From: Bryopsis sp. KO-2023
Lineage: Eukaryota; Chlorophyta; Ulvophyceae; Bryopsidales; Bryopsidaceae
DNA: 64,000 bases
NCBI GenBank assembly: GCA_030272585.1
Contig: BSYQ01000002.1
Coordinates: 5,828,001-5,892,000 of the forward strand
Direction of reading: 5' to 3'
The translations under genes were made by a program, and so were the position numbers. Below are positions 23,319-33,227 of the stretch, piece after piece (the stretch's first letter is position 1; each line of letters opens with the position of its first letter). The notes below the pieces were generated by a model that saw only the letters and a program-made list of their open reading frames with translations, made no database searches and was not told the DNA's origin.

Positions 23319-23891
23319 TTGAAAAAACACTCTCCAAATTTCCACAAAGACATCCACAGGCCGCTTCTTCGCCAGGAAAAGAAAAATAATGAAACAAGTC
23401 GTACCGTGGTAAATATTTTGTCCCAGTCCTCCCTGAGAAACGAGAAAGAAGAAAAAAGAAACATGCCAACAGAAACGCGGCGTACCCTTGTTTTTTTTTC
23501 TACAACGAGTTATCCCTGTCACAGAAAATCTGCCGTCCGACCCTTGTCTCATAAAACTGCCGGACTTGTTGAACCTTTTGTTGTCGCGATCTGGCAGGGC
23601 GTCACCTGTGGCTTCGAGTTTGACGGCGACTTCTTGATTTGTGAGTGTCGTCGAAAGCGCTTTCCAGTCCAAGCACTGCCACGACCATTGCGTCCACCGA
23701 GCAGTTATGTTCCCCGAGCCTCACCACCACAACTCGATCATGACAACCATCCTAGACGTGGTCGCTCCACAAGAAAATGCTTTTTGAGGGTCGTTCGGGG
23801 ATACGTCGGCTCGCTGTTGAGGCAATACCACATTGAAAGTTGCGAAAAGTTGCGAGCTGCAACGCCTGTCCTGGTCCGACCCTTGAACTGA
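23319..23891 (+). CDS. 190-codon open frame, strand uncertain
   Basis: This is one of the longest open frames of the window. Its C-terminal half is protein-like (VEPFVVAIWQGVTCGFEFDG; later CFLRVVRGYVGSLLRQYH), Arg-rich and with several Cys. However, the minus strand of the same DNA also carries coding-like blocks (23672-23470, WKALSTTLTNQEVAVKLEAT) with plausible splice sites, among them a TTTCTCAG acceptor at about 23440 and donors of the form G|GTACGC. I cannot decide between the strands. No family is recognised. Confidence 0.3.
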   Translation: MKKHSPNFHKDIHRPLLRQEKKNNETSRTVVNILSQSSLRNEKEEKRNMPTETRRTLVFFSTTSYPCHRKSAVRPLSHKTAGLVEPFVVAIWQGVTCGFEFDGDFLICECRRKRFPVQALPRPLRPPSSYVPRASPPQLDHDNHPRRGRSTRKCFLRVVRGYVGSLLRQYHIESCEKLRAATPVLVRPLN

Positions 23892-24319
23892 TCCCAACAC
23901 GATCACTGATCACCCCCCAGATCCCAAAGCACTGTGATCCAAACAGAAAACTGTTTCGCGGCTGGCGGCGCCACAGTCCGTCATTGCCGCCAGCGTGGCG
24001 AGCTCCCAGTCACTCATTCCACCGACGTGTCAGTTGCAGAACTGACATTTGCTTTTGACGCCTCAACCGAGTTTTGGGTGCGAACCCTCAAACCGGCCCT
24101 TTCAAATGCGTATGTTGGTTAGCTCGAGTCACCGTGCATCTGAGGATGGCCGGGCCTACCAGTGATGATGCATGGGTGACTAGGAGCGGGTCCCCTCAGT
24201 TCAAGTTGGAGAGGGGGGTTGAGAGAGGGTGGGGACTCAGCCACATTTTTTTCTACTTTTTTTTTTAGTTCGAGCGAAGTCAGACCCCAGGTCGAGTTCA
24301 ACACACAGCGTCCACCATC

Positions 24320-24716
24320 TCAGGTGGTTGGGGCAGATATGAAGATGGGCAACAACACATAATACACTTCTAATCGTTTCTTGTTGAGGTCGTCCAGACT
24401 GGGGTCGATTGAATATCGACGCAGCGACAACCAGAGCTTGGGAGAGTTTTGCTGATTTTTGAAAAAGAGACGTGCCCAATCGAGCTGGTCGCTTGCTTTG
24501 GGGTGTCGAGCCTGCAAGTTGCAGGTTTCAGAATAAAACCTCTGGTCGTGGTGATCGCTCGGCCAAGACAGGGAGCTTGTGTTGGGCTGCTGTCCCGACT
24601 ATTTCGAACGAGACAAAGACAAGAGGCAAGTGCGGGGAAAACCTCCTGGTAGGTTTGTGGTTCGACTTTTTTCTCCGTCTGACTATGACCCTGAACTCCG
24701 GTGCTGCTTGCCCCAT
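24320..24716 (-). CDS. candidate two-exon host gene (unknown protein)
   Basis: Exon 1 (24716-24540) starts MGQAAPEFRVIVRRRKK, reads protein-like throughout (FSPHLPLVFVSFEIVGTAAQ) and ends PRPE. Exon 2 (24511-24320) reads ARHPKASDQLDWARLFFKNQ, continues for 63 codons and ends with a stop. Between them lie 28 nt beginning GTTTTA and ending CTTGCAG. Both junctions are phase 0, and reading through gives a stop after three codons. The model is 122 residues. The C-terminal half looks helical with a DWARLFF core. A 28-nt intron is unusually short; a longer intron with another upstream exon cannot be excluded. It lies in the loop of the 8-kb inverted-repeat unit. Confidence 0.4.
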
Positions 24717-24779
24717 TTTTGCGCCAAGACAAAAACAGAGCTCTGAAAAAAAGAGGATGAAGCTGGTGATGCACCGCTT

Positions 24780-26371
24780 TTCCCCAACCTTTTACCTTTA
24801 AAGAACTTTGAACTTTTTTCCTTCCTCATATCAGGCAATAGCTTGTTGTTATTGTTGATGTGAAACAAAAAAAAAAAATCCAAAATACCATTTGTTGGAT
24901 TGTGTCTCTCTTTCAGTTGGTGTTGGTTTTGGACTTGCTTTTTTCTGAGTGATGATGATGCTCCAGGGTGAGTAAGTGTTGACGAAAAGATGGAAAAGAT
25001 GCTATTCTTCTTTTTCAGATGAATTCCAGAAGCTGAGATTCTCCGGACCTGGGCTTCTGTGAAAAACAATGAGTTAGTAAGCCTGGCTGTATTGCATATA
25101 GACAGAATCGGGGGGAAACCACCCCCCTATTTCCCCCCCAACATTCCCTTATGAATAAGAGTTCCTTTGCCACTAACTCAAACCTCCTCCACTTTTCTTC
25201 CTATTTTATGATGATCTTCCCTTTCTTTTAGTTTGTCTTTTCCAGGGTTCGAATTTTGATTTAAAAAAAAAGGTAAAGATAATGTTGATATTTTGATTAT
25301 TAATTTTGGCTGTGGCTTGCTGTGGTTGCAATTGCCAACTAGTTTGCACATTCTGTGGAATCGCTTTTTGTTTTACCGTCAAGCCTTCACTGGATGGATG
25401 GGGATGAAACCGCTGGGGAAGAATTGGTTCTGGTCGGCTCAATAGACACATATTGGGTGAAACAATGTTGTAAATGAATTGCTACTACAGACAGCCAAAA
25501 TGGAATCATCATCTCACAAGCTGTTGTTGCATTGAATGGTCACTTCTAGAGCCTATGACTGACCATAATCAAGGAGGCTCCGAGTTGCTTTCTAGAAGCC
25601 ATTTTTGCTTGCACACTTTGATTTCGCTGTGGGTAGGGCTGAGGTTGCTACCCAAAAAATAAATGCTGGAGTTTTGTGGTTGGTTTGTATACAGAACACA
25701 GGTTTTGAGGAACCTCTGAAAGGGTCTATGACCGCCTATAATCATGGAAGCTCTGAGTTGCTTGCTGCAAGCCATTTTTTCTTGCACACATTTTTTCTTT
25801 CAATTTTTCTTTTCTTTTCTTTTTTCGCTGGGCTGCTCCCCCCCCATTTCCCCCACTACCTGTGGGTATCCCATAGAAGCGACCTTTCACTGTAAGTAAT
25901 CCACACTCTGGCATTACATAGGTCGAAAGCACCAGTAGAAATGGATCACAGGAATCCACAAGGAAAACTGTTCGCAATGTTGTGTAGGTGAGACTTTCAG
26001 AAGAAACCAAAAAAAAGAAAGAAGAAAGGGGCCAGGGGGGTGATTGCAATGCTTCAAAAAAGCGTCTATGTCTGACCCTCTGCTGTGGAGTGGGGTGGAG
26101 CCCTTGGCATTTTAACCCTCTGAAATCGCGGCAGGAGGATCTTTTTCATGACTTCTTTTTTCTCCAGTTTTATTTTGTGCCGCCAGGTGCACGCTGGTCG
26201 AACCTTTTCCACTCGTCTTTCTGTTTGTTTTTTATTTCGGGTGTTTTGATTCAAGACAATTGACAATTGACAATTGACTGGCCATCAGCCACCGAACACT
26301 CCAGCGACTCTGGTGCATTTCGGCTTACCTTTCTGTTTTGAAAAAATCCATTTAGTCATCCCTGTTTTGTT
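24780..26371. other. loop of the 8-kb unit, right part
   Basis: A/T-tract DNA without a convincing exon. It contains a diverged tandem duplication (25540-25625 and 25712-25797) and a (GACAATT)n run at 26255-26280. Short frames here overlap on both strands. Confidence 0.35.
25540..25797. repeat. diverged tandem duplication, about 172-bp period
   Basis: Segments 25540-25625 and 25712-25797 share CTATGACxGxCxxTAATCA, GGAGGCTC/GGAAGCTC, GAGTTGCTT and AAGCCATTTTTxCTTGCACA in the same order. The spacing is about 172 bp. Confidence 0.75.
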
Positions 26372-27928
26372 AAAATAAAAGCATCAGTTTCTTCTGTCAA
26401 TGCCTCTCTATTAAAAGAAGGCACTTTAATTTTATCGACCCAAAGGTCAGACTGGCCGATTGGATTGTTAGAGGCTGCTCTCCTGAATTCCCAGAAATTT
26501 AACCTTGACCTAAACACAACTATAGGCAATGACGTGGAATATATGTATGTTTTTTTAAGAGGATCCGTATCAAACACGACCGAAGCCAATTCCAGGTTTA
26601 GATTTTCAGGCTGACAGTTCAGTGTTTGTTTTTTTCCCTTACCAGAAAATATCGACACCCTTCTTCAGTTCTTTTTTTACTCATGTTTTTTGGTTTGATC
26701 TGTTTATTTTTTCGGAGTGCAGTCTTGCTAATTTGCCCAGAAAATTCAATGCATAGGGAGGTTTGGGGTATGACTGTGTGTGTGAGGGGTATTAAATCTG
26801 TTTCATCAGAAATCTTTAGGCTGGGTTCTGTTGGGAACGATTTCTTTTTTGGGAGGGGCGCTGGCAGCCTGATGTAGGTTACTTGAGAAAATCTCGAGAA
26901 TCTTAGGAATCTGTTTTGTTTCTGTGTCACTTGAGAGAAGCCTTTTTGATAAGTGATTTCTGGGTCTGGTGGACGACGAATAAATTTTAGACACTCTTAA
27001 AGACACCACACAGCACGGTTTTTCCCATACTGTGATGCACAACAGGAATCACCGTTTTTGAAGTTTCTTTTCGCCGCTTCTCACAAATGCGTCAGTCGTC
27101 GCTGGAATAGTGGGAACGTACAGAAACGGCCAAGTTTAAACACTGTTGGCTCGAATAGGTGGGAGTAAGGTGTATTGGCGGTCTCTCTGGTCGCCGGCTG
27201 CAGAATTAAATTCCCTCGACGAAGCGATTTTCTGACTAAAGTTTCTGTGTTTGTCTGAACTCCTCTGTTTCCTCTGTGAACTGGTTTTTCATTGTCTGAT
27301 TGTTGTTGAAGTGCTTCCGATTGTTGCAAGACACTTGAAGCTGACTCCAGTGAGTTCAATTTGTCTTTCCTGCTCTGCGGGCCTTTTTTTGAGAGATAGA
27401 AGGAAACTTCAGGCAGTGGGCGTTTTGGTGTTGATTTTGCTATATGTCTTTCTCAATGGATGTTAGCTCCTCAGCTTGTAGTGTCTGGTGCTTGTCTGTC
27501 AAAATCGACAAGGGCCCTCATTTCAAGAATCCTCTTCAATATCGATAGACTCTCTCAGAGCGTTGTTGCTTCTTTCTCTTTTTTGCGAAAACGATCGTCT
27601 CACCGAGGTTTCAAACAGGCCGTCATTTTCATAGAACTGATTAAGTCCATCCAAACGTTTAGCCGAGGCGGACGTGCCCACTGAGAGCTTCGGTGGGAGA
27701 GTTTTGTAGATAAAAGAAGCTCATTGGTGAATCACACAGTTTTTTTCTGAAGGTTGGCGGGACTCTATCAGAACACCCCGCTGGACGTCAACAGAGCCAG
27801 GGGTATCAGGATGAAGGAAAAAGAAGAAGGAAAAAAAAATAAAAAATGAAGGAAACCGACCTCTACCTCAACTCGCCTTGAAGTAGGGGTAGATGCGATT
27901 GCAAAGATTAGGACCCCCATCACATTCC
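26372..27928 (-). repeat. right arm of 8-kb long inverted repeat unit
   Basis: Inverted copy of 19909-21459. The inner edge is at 26372, where the shared AAAATAAAAGCATCAGTTTC ends, and the outer edge at 27928 (CCCCCATCACATTCC). It encodes on the minus strand the same two inward-reading frames as the left arm: 27359-27081 (HRGNRGVQTNTET) and 26658-26356 (CQPENLNLELASVV). I see no target-site duplication outside the two arms, so I cannot prove a transposition event. Confidence 0.9.
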
Positions 27929-28294
27929 TATGCGTGGATTTCACGGTTCCAGTAGACCGATCGCTCATCACTTTTTGCAGTAACAGAGAATAGCTCCTTT
28001 GATGTGGGCTCGAAACTACAGCCATGCATTGCAACGATATTCCAACGGTTCGTTGGCGGATGACTGGGTTTCAATCTTGTTTTTTTTACCTTGGGGACTT
28101 TTTAACAAACAAGCAAACATCACCTTGGGGACCTCCCAATTGGGGACAGTATCATTATATAATGCATTTAAATGCTACAAATCATATTTCTGATTCTTTC
28201 CTACTGAACACCAACAATGATAACATCTTACCTGATATGGGGAAGGAATGAAGGTTTATTGAGTTGTCAAAGGTTGAATGAGAAGGGGTGCATC

Positions 28295-28542
28295 CATAGG
28301 CGCAACCAGGATTTCAGGGAAGGGGGGGCCCAAATTTTTTGGGGGGGGGCCCAAGTTTTTTTGGGGGGGGCCCAAGTTTTTTGGGGGGGTGCCCAAATTT
28401 TTTTAGGGTAAGAAACAGTTGGTTAAGTGGATTTCAAGAGGAAGTTTTTTTTTTTCCCTTTTTCCTGGGCTTCTTTGGGGGGGCAAGAAAATTTCTAGGG
28501 GGGCCAGGCCCCCCAGGCCCCCCCCCCCCGGTTGCGCCTATG
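28295..28542. mobile_element. hAT-like non-autonomous element with perfect 8-bp duplication
   Basis: The ends are CATAGGCGCAACC and its inverted copy GGTTGCGCCTATG. Both sides are flanked by the identical 8-mer GGTGCATC (28287-28294 and 28543-28550). An 8-bp target duplication is the mark of hAT-superfamily transposition. The 248-bp interior is G-rich and includes four copies of a roughly 20-bp GGGGGGGCCCAAGTTTTTTG unit (28321-28403). There is no transposase. The perfect duplication suggests a fairly young insertion. Confidence 0.85.
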
Positions 28543-28639
28543 GGTGCATCTCTAGCTTTGGCATCTCTGTTCTTCAGGTCATCATTCTTATTATCATTAT
28601 TAAAGAAACAAGACAGTGTTGAGGAAGGTTGAAGTTTCC

Positions 28640-29045
28640 GAAGAGAGGATTTCGAAAGAAGCACAGTTTTCGATTCAAGGGAGAAAACTCATCAGACAGT
28701 GTTATAACAGCACAAGGCAGCAGAAAAAGAAAGTATGCTCCCAAGGACAAGCAAAGAAAAGGAAAGCTAGTTCGACATTCACTGCAGGCGGTTTCAGCTG
28801 GGCATTGCTATTTGAAAGTACCGGAAACCCAAGGCAGTCAAAGGAAACCTGTTCACAGAAAAAACAGAGGACTTCAGACAAGAACAGAAACTCCAGTCAG
28901 AAAATCGCTTCGTCGAGGGCAGTTTTTTCTGCAGCCGACGACCAGAGAGCACGTTGAAATATCTTTCTCTACCACAGTGACGCCAAGAGTGTCCGAACTC
29001 GAGCGTTTCTGGACGTCCCTGTCGATCCAGTGACGACTGGACGCG
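28640..29045 (+). repeat. third, diverged partial copy of the inverted-repeat arm
   Basis: From about 28843 to 29043 the sequence follows the interior of the arms. It shares GTTCACAGA...AACAGAGGA, CTTCAGACAA, the run TCAGAAAATCGCTTCGTCGA and CCAGCGACGACTG-like ends. The encoded frames correspond (KPVHRKNRGLQTRTETPVRK against KPVHRGNRGVQTNTETSVRK). Divergence is clearly greater than between the two arms. So the arm sequence belongs to a dispersed repeat family rather than being unique. Confidence 0.7.
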
Positions 29046-29326
29046 GATTTTATCTGCATCGAGTGACGTGCTTGGCGGAAAATCAAAACCTGCACTCGGA
29101 AGCTGTCGTCGACAGCGTCTGCAATCCACCAGGAGGTTTTTAAAATGAACTAAAAACTATATCGAGGAGCTTTGACACGATGTCCAAAAGAGGGAGCGAC
29201 GGACAGAATCACGGCCAGGTACCTACCAGGTCCGAACGCAGGAGGCAGGAGTATCAGTTTAGCGTCAGTTTAGGGGATATTTGAGTCTCTGACCTTCAGG
29301 TTCTCGCCCTCTCGCAGCCCAAGGCC

Positions 29327-29375
29327 CATAGGCGTAGCCAGGAAAATTAACTGGGGGGGGGGGGGGGGGGGGGGC
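29327..29375 (+). mobile_element. partial relative of the CATAGGCG hAT-like element
   Basis: CATAGGCGTAGCCAGGA matches the left terminus of the elements at 28295 and 30091. It is followed by a G homopolymer. No right terminus or duplication is visible, so this is a truncated or diverged copy. Confidence 0.5.
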
Positions 29376-29756
29376 AAACAAAGTGGGGAAGGTCATTTTC
29401 AATAACAAAGTAAAGTTCACATGTAGACACCCAGTCCGCAAATTTCTTAGCGGCCGACTCTTGATCACTCAATCAGGCCATTGTAACCCCCATCTGCAAT
29501 TCAGCTGACCCCATCAAGTCATGAGTCAGTGCAAGAAGGGTGTTTTTCTTTGACAAAAACAAAAACCACTTTCAGGACACAAAGCTATCTCTCTAGCGCA
29601 CACGCACGAAAAATACTACATACGCCACAAGACTAGCGCTAGCACCCCAACCGACACTGCCGCCACGACTTTTCGCGATTCCAAGAGCGACTTGTCTAGA
29701 CTGGACCAACTTTCAGGTACAAAGCTCAGATGTCATCCATTTCGTGTATCTGATCT

Positions 29757-29975
29757 GTGCGGTCTTTTGTGCTGGGCCCCGACTCATCTCCGGTTCGAGG
29801 CTCGCATGCCAGACTGTACAACCTCGACATTGTCCCGCACTTCTCACCAATCCGCTACAAATATGCTGCCAAAGAAAAGGGGTTTACTCTTCCGCTAAAC
29901 AACACCGTCTGCGCCTTCCGTTTTGTCTTGTGTTTGGCGTCGACCCCGACTACGCTCGAGTTTGATTCAAGCTAG
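29757..29975 (+). CDS. candidate exon (unknown protein)
   Basis: The frame reads RLYNLDIVPHFSPIRYKYAA then KEKGFTLPLNNTVCAF and ends at a stop at 29975. The codons are of host type (GTC CCG CAC TTC, CTT CCG CTA AAC AAC). It may be a terminal exon. The upstream splice acceptor is not clear and the frame closes at about 29750. No domain is recognised. Confidence 0.3.
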   Translation: MRSFVLGPDSSPVRGSHARLYNLDIVPHFSPIRYKYAAKEKGFTLPLNNTVCAFRFVLCLASTPTTLEFDSS

Positions 29976-30090
29976 AACCCTTCACCGTGGTTGGAGGGCA
30001 GAGAATCGCTTTCCGACTCTTTATCATACTGTGGGCACAGCCCCTCCGTCCTCATCCCCACGACACAACTCTCGTCGTGTGGGTTCGACT

Positions 30091-30179
30091 CATAGGCGCA
30101 ACCAGGATTTCGGGGCAGGGGGGCCGAGATATTTTTTGGGGGACCAGCCCCCCACGGCCCCTCCTTGGTTGCGCCTATG
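30091..30179. mobile_element. short hAT-like element with near-perfect 8-bp duplication
   Basis: This 89-bp element has ends CATAGGCGCAACC / GGTTGCGCCTATG. It is flanked by GTTCGACT (30083-30090) and ATTCGACT (30180-30187), which match at 7 of 8 positions. It is the same family as 28295-28542 and shares the CCCC-rich right half, but is internally shorter. Confidence 0.8.
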
Positions 30180-30318
30180 ATTCGACTCAGAGGTTTCGAG
30201 TGTTGACGAATCTGTTTGGGCGTGCAGATGCGATTCGTTTTCCAGTTGCTGTGGTTTGCCGTGTTGGGGTTTTCCCAACGACAAACGACGACAATGAGAG
30301 CCTTGCCCCCTATGACAG

Positions 30319-30543
30319 ATGTTGTTGGTGGGTTTGATGTTATTTATCCCTGGACTCGACGTCGTGTGTACCAGGCAGACAAGGGTCAGGAAAGACGTGG
30401 TTTGCGCGGTTCTCTGGGCCAAAAAGAACCTCTGGAGTGGAACTGCGATAATAGAAGAAAAGTTTTTCAAGACCAAGGTTGGATTCCTTTTACGTTGTGG
30501 ATGGTCTGACCTTTCGTGTAAACGAAGGAAAAAAAATGGATGA
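30319..30543 (+). CDS. candidate exon (unknown protein)
   Basis: The frame reads VRKDVVCAVLWAKKNLWSGT then IIEEKFFKTKVGFLLRCGW and ends in a basic KRRKKNG tail before TGA. It has host-like codons and is clearly more protein-like than the two overlapping frames. A possible donor TCGT|GTAAAC sits near its end. The upstream structure is unresolved and there is no known domain. Confidence 0.3.
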   Translation: MLLVGLMLFIPGLDVVCTRQTRVRKDVVCAVLWAKKNLWSGTAIIEEKFFKTKVGFLLRCGWSDLSCKRRKKNG

Positions 30544-30549
30544 TTTAAG

Positions 30550-31108
30550 ATTTTCAGGTTAAATCATAAGTGGTTTTCAAGGTTATTGGAGTTGTTGTTG
30601 GTTGGGGTTTGTGTCGACAGTTTTTCACCAGTCGAATTCGTAGGTGTTTCTGTTTTTTTGTTTTTTCTTGGGGGGGGGGGGTCTGGGTTTTCAAACTTGG
30701 TGGTTGCTCGTTGGTGGGTGTTAGAATACCATAAAATTCACGCGAATTGTACTTGTCTTACATCACAATAATCTGGAAGTGATTTTTTTATCATGAACGC
30801 AAGTTTTCAATCATGAGCTGTGTGCAACAACTATGCTATGCGGCATCTCCTACACAATGTAAATGTTGTTTGTTTGTTTGTTTGCTATGCGTAACGCCGA
30901 ATTTCTTCTTTCTTTTTTTTTTGGTTTTTTTTTTTTCTTTTTTCCTAGAGTAGGCAAGTGACAGATATTACATCATCAAAAAACGAGCGGTAAGAAGGGG
31001 ATTCCGACCAAGACATTTAAATCGCACTGTACGCTGCTCTTCTTCTTGTGTCTTCGTCAAAAAACAGTCTTGAAAAGGGAGTGGTTATACAAAAGCTCTC
31101 TGGTCGCA
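30550..31108. other. upstream region of the 31.1-kb gene
   Basis: No exon seen. It contains a G run (30671-30681), a (TTTG)n run at about 30863-30880 and T-rich tracts. It probably holds the promoter and 5' leader of the gene starting at 31109, but I cannot point to a specific promoter element. Confidence 0.3.
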
Positions 31109-32767
31109 ATGGCCTTGCTCAGATTTCTCTTTGGGGTCGGTATGATCATCGCGGCTACACTTATCAACAAGGAATTGGACAGGAGATATCCGTACACCCT
31201 TCCACCAACCACGTTTGACGAAGATGCAAGTGACTCGTCGTCATCTGACGACGACGCTCATAGCGAAAGCTCGGTACGATTGAAAAAAAAAGAAGCTATG
31301 TGTGTGTTTTTTTTGTGGTCAAAGCCATGTAAAACCGCTGTGACGTTTTCGTGACGATTTCTTAGCCGCCATTTGCATCTTTACAGGGAGAGGAGGAGGG
31401 GGAAGGGGGTTGGTACCCCTGAGTAGTTAGGGAACGAGTGAAAAACAGGGGGAGGGGGGGAGAGCTTCATGCACGGGGTTCATGTCGCAGAATGCGACTC
31501 AGGAATGAAGGCAGCAGAGAAAAAGTAGCGTGCCACAGTGTGGATGGAAAAGAAAACAGAGGTGAGTTAAAAAAGCCCCAGTGGCTCAACATGTGTGACA
31601 CCTGGCGATTCTTCCCGATAAATTCGAAATACGCTTCACAGTGAGAGGGTTGTTTGCGTAAAACGAAGGAGAAGAGGGGAAACGGATGTGGTCAGTCATA
31701 AAAACAACTGTAACCAGAAACCAGAAACCAGAAACACAACTGTTGTGTTTCTGGTCACTTCTTACCATGAGCAACAATCCTCCGACTCGGAGGATTGAAC
31801 AGTCAAATGGCTTGTTCTTTTTTTCGACGTTTTCCCTCTTGTTTACACCTCTCCTCTGCTCTTTTACGTATCATTGGAATTTCGTATTTGCAGGGTCGAC
31901 GATGATGCGTTCAGAGAAGCTACTGTGAATGACGTTCTGGTTGCTTTGTTGATCGTGCCCGCCACATTCAGAAAGTCGGTAAGTCGATAAGCTGCGTTAA
32001 AAGTGGAGTTCGTCCCGTACCAAACCAACAGCTCAGGCCAGTAAACTAGTTTCTCCAAACATGTGATTCTTTTCGTCTTCTTGAATCCAGTTTCTCCAAA
32101 CATGCAATTCTGCTTTTCTTCTTCCTTTCCAGTTGTAAAGTGTGATCAACGATCAGAATTTCTCTCGCTGAACCACTCCGAGTTGGACTGACTAGGGTTG
32201 GAATATGAAGGAGCTCCAAACAATTCACCATTTTTACTTGCTTTAAGATACAATTTCTTGTCAACTCTCTGCGCCGACTTAGCGTCACCACAGGGCTTGA
32301 ATGGCTCCACACCTGACGAGAAATCAAACGCTTGCTGTGTTAGGGTCTGCTTGGAGTCGCACCAAAGCGCTCAGCACCGGAGGAGTTTTCAGTTTTTCGG
32401 TGTCGCGATGTATGTACAAGACGATCTGCACCCGTTAGCTATGGGTTTCTTCGAGTGGCGGCGCTTTGGTTTTAGCACCCAGCTGAAAAGCTAAAGAGCA
32501 GTCACGACGATTTGGATGACGAGGTAAGCGGGGTTGGAGCTTTGAAATCACCACCAAGGATATTGATTTATGTGTATATATATAATTTTTCTTGGCGACG
32601 AAAATTTGGATTGTTCTCTTCACCAGGCGATGCACGGTCTAGACAACTCAGGCTCGTCATTCCGGAGCCGACGACTATTATCAATGCAAAAGTCGAAAAA
32701 CGCTGGATCCCATAATGAGGGTTGCTGGAAAATCATGACAGAAAGAGAGAAGGAGATAGATGGATGA
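31109..32767 (+). CDS. candidate five-exon acidic membrane protein (unknown)
   Basis: Proposed exons are 31109-31273, 31387-31412, 31894-31978, 32476-32523 and 32627-32767, giving 154 residues with all phases matching. The ATG is in a fair context (gcaATGg). The N-terminus has one membrane segment (LLRFLFGVGMIIAATLI) followed by an acidic stretch (DEDASDSSSSDDDAHSESS). Exon 3 reads VDDDAFREATVNDVLVALLI between TTTGCAG and TCG|GTAAGT. Exon 4 (HPAEKLKSSHDDLDDE) ends at GAG|GTAAGC. Exon 5 follows TTCACCAG and ends in TEREKEIDG and a stop. Exons 3 to 5 are well supported. The 26-nt exon 2 with donor TTG|GTACCC is the weakest link. Exon 1 could instead splice differently, or the transcript could stop at 31422. 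A signal-anchored protein with a charged cytosolic or luminal tail is inferred; no family is recognised. Confidence 0.45.
31727..31755. repeat. 13-bp perfect hairpin in an intron
   Basis: CCAGAAACACAAC and GTTGTGTTTCTGG form a perfect 13-bp stem with a minimal loop. It follows two more copies of CCAGAAA. It lies between proposed exons 2 and 3 of the gene at 31109-32767. Confidence 0.75.
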
Positions 32768-33227
32768 ACCCCGTGCACATGGAGCATACCCCCTTCTCCT
32801 GTATAGTTAGACTTGTATTTGTACTAGGTATTTGAGTTGAAGTAGTGGGAGAGGGGGTTCACAAGTTCATTTAATTTCAGTATAATATTGAAATTCTTTT
32901 TTTTGAAGTTAATGTCCGCATCTCCCTCTACTCAAGCTCTCCCTTCACAAAGTGTGCAGCCATAGAGGGTTTTTTTCCAAGTTTGATTCATTCATCCAGT
33001 CTTCCCGCCCCCTCAGCCATATTGCCACTCGCTCAAAGACTGTTTTTTTCTTCTAGGTTGCCTTATCCGCGACAGGTGACGTGTGCATTTCTGTTTTGCT
33101 TTTTCTTTCTCTCCAAAGAGAGCAAAGAGGGGCTTGCGCGACGCCCCCCCCCCCCCAAGTTTACTTTAAAGTGCACAGGTCTGACACTTTTCCTGCCACA
33201 ATTTTTCGTTCAAAAGTCGCGGCCCTG

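Noticed and set aside
19909-27928. Polinton-like or virus-derived element
   Set aside because: Long inverted ends alone do not show it. I see no polymerase, integrase, capsid or ATPase sequence in the loop.
29352-29375. Assembly error at the G homopolymer
   Set aside because: Homopolymers of this length recur across the domain (16990, 28330, 33141, 63478), so one run is not special, although exact lengths should not be trusted.
30216-30509. Secreted protein starting MRFVFQLLWFAVLGFS
   Set aside because: The start resembles a signal peptide, but the overlapping frame 30319-30543 has better codon quality, and both cannot easily be real.
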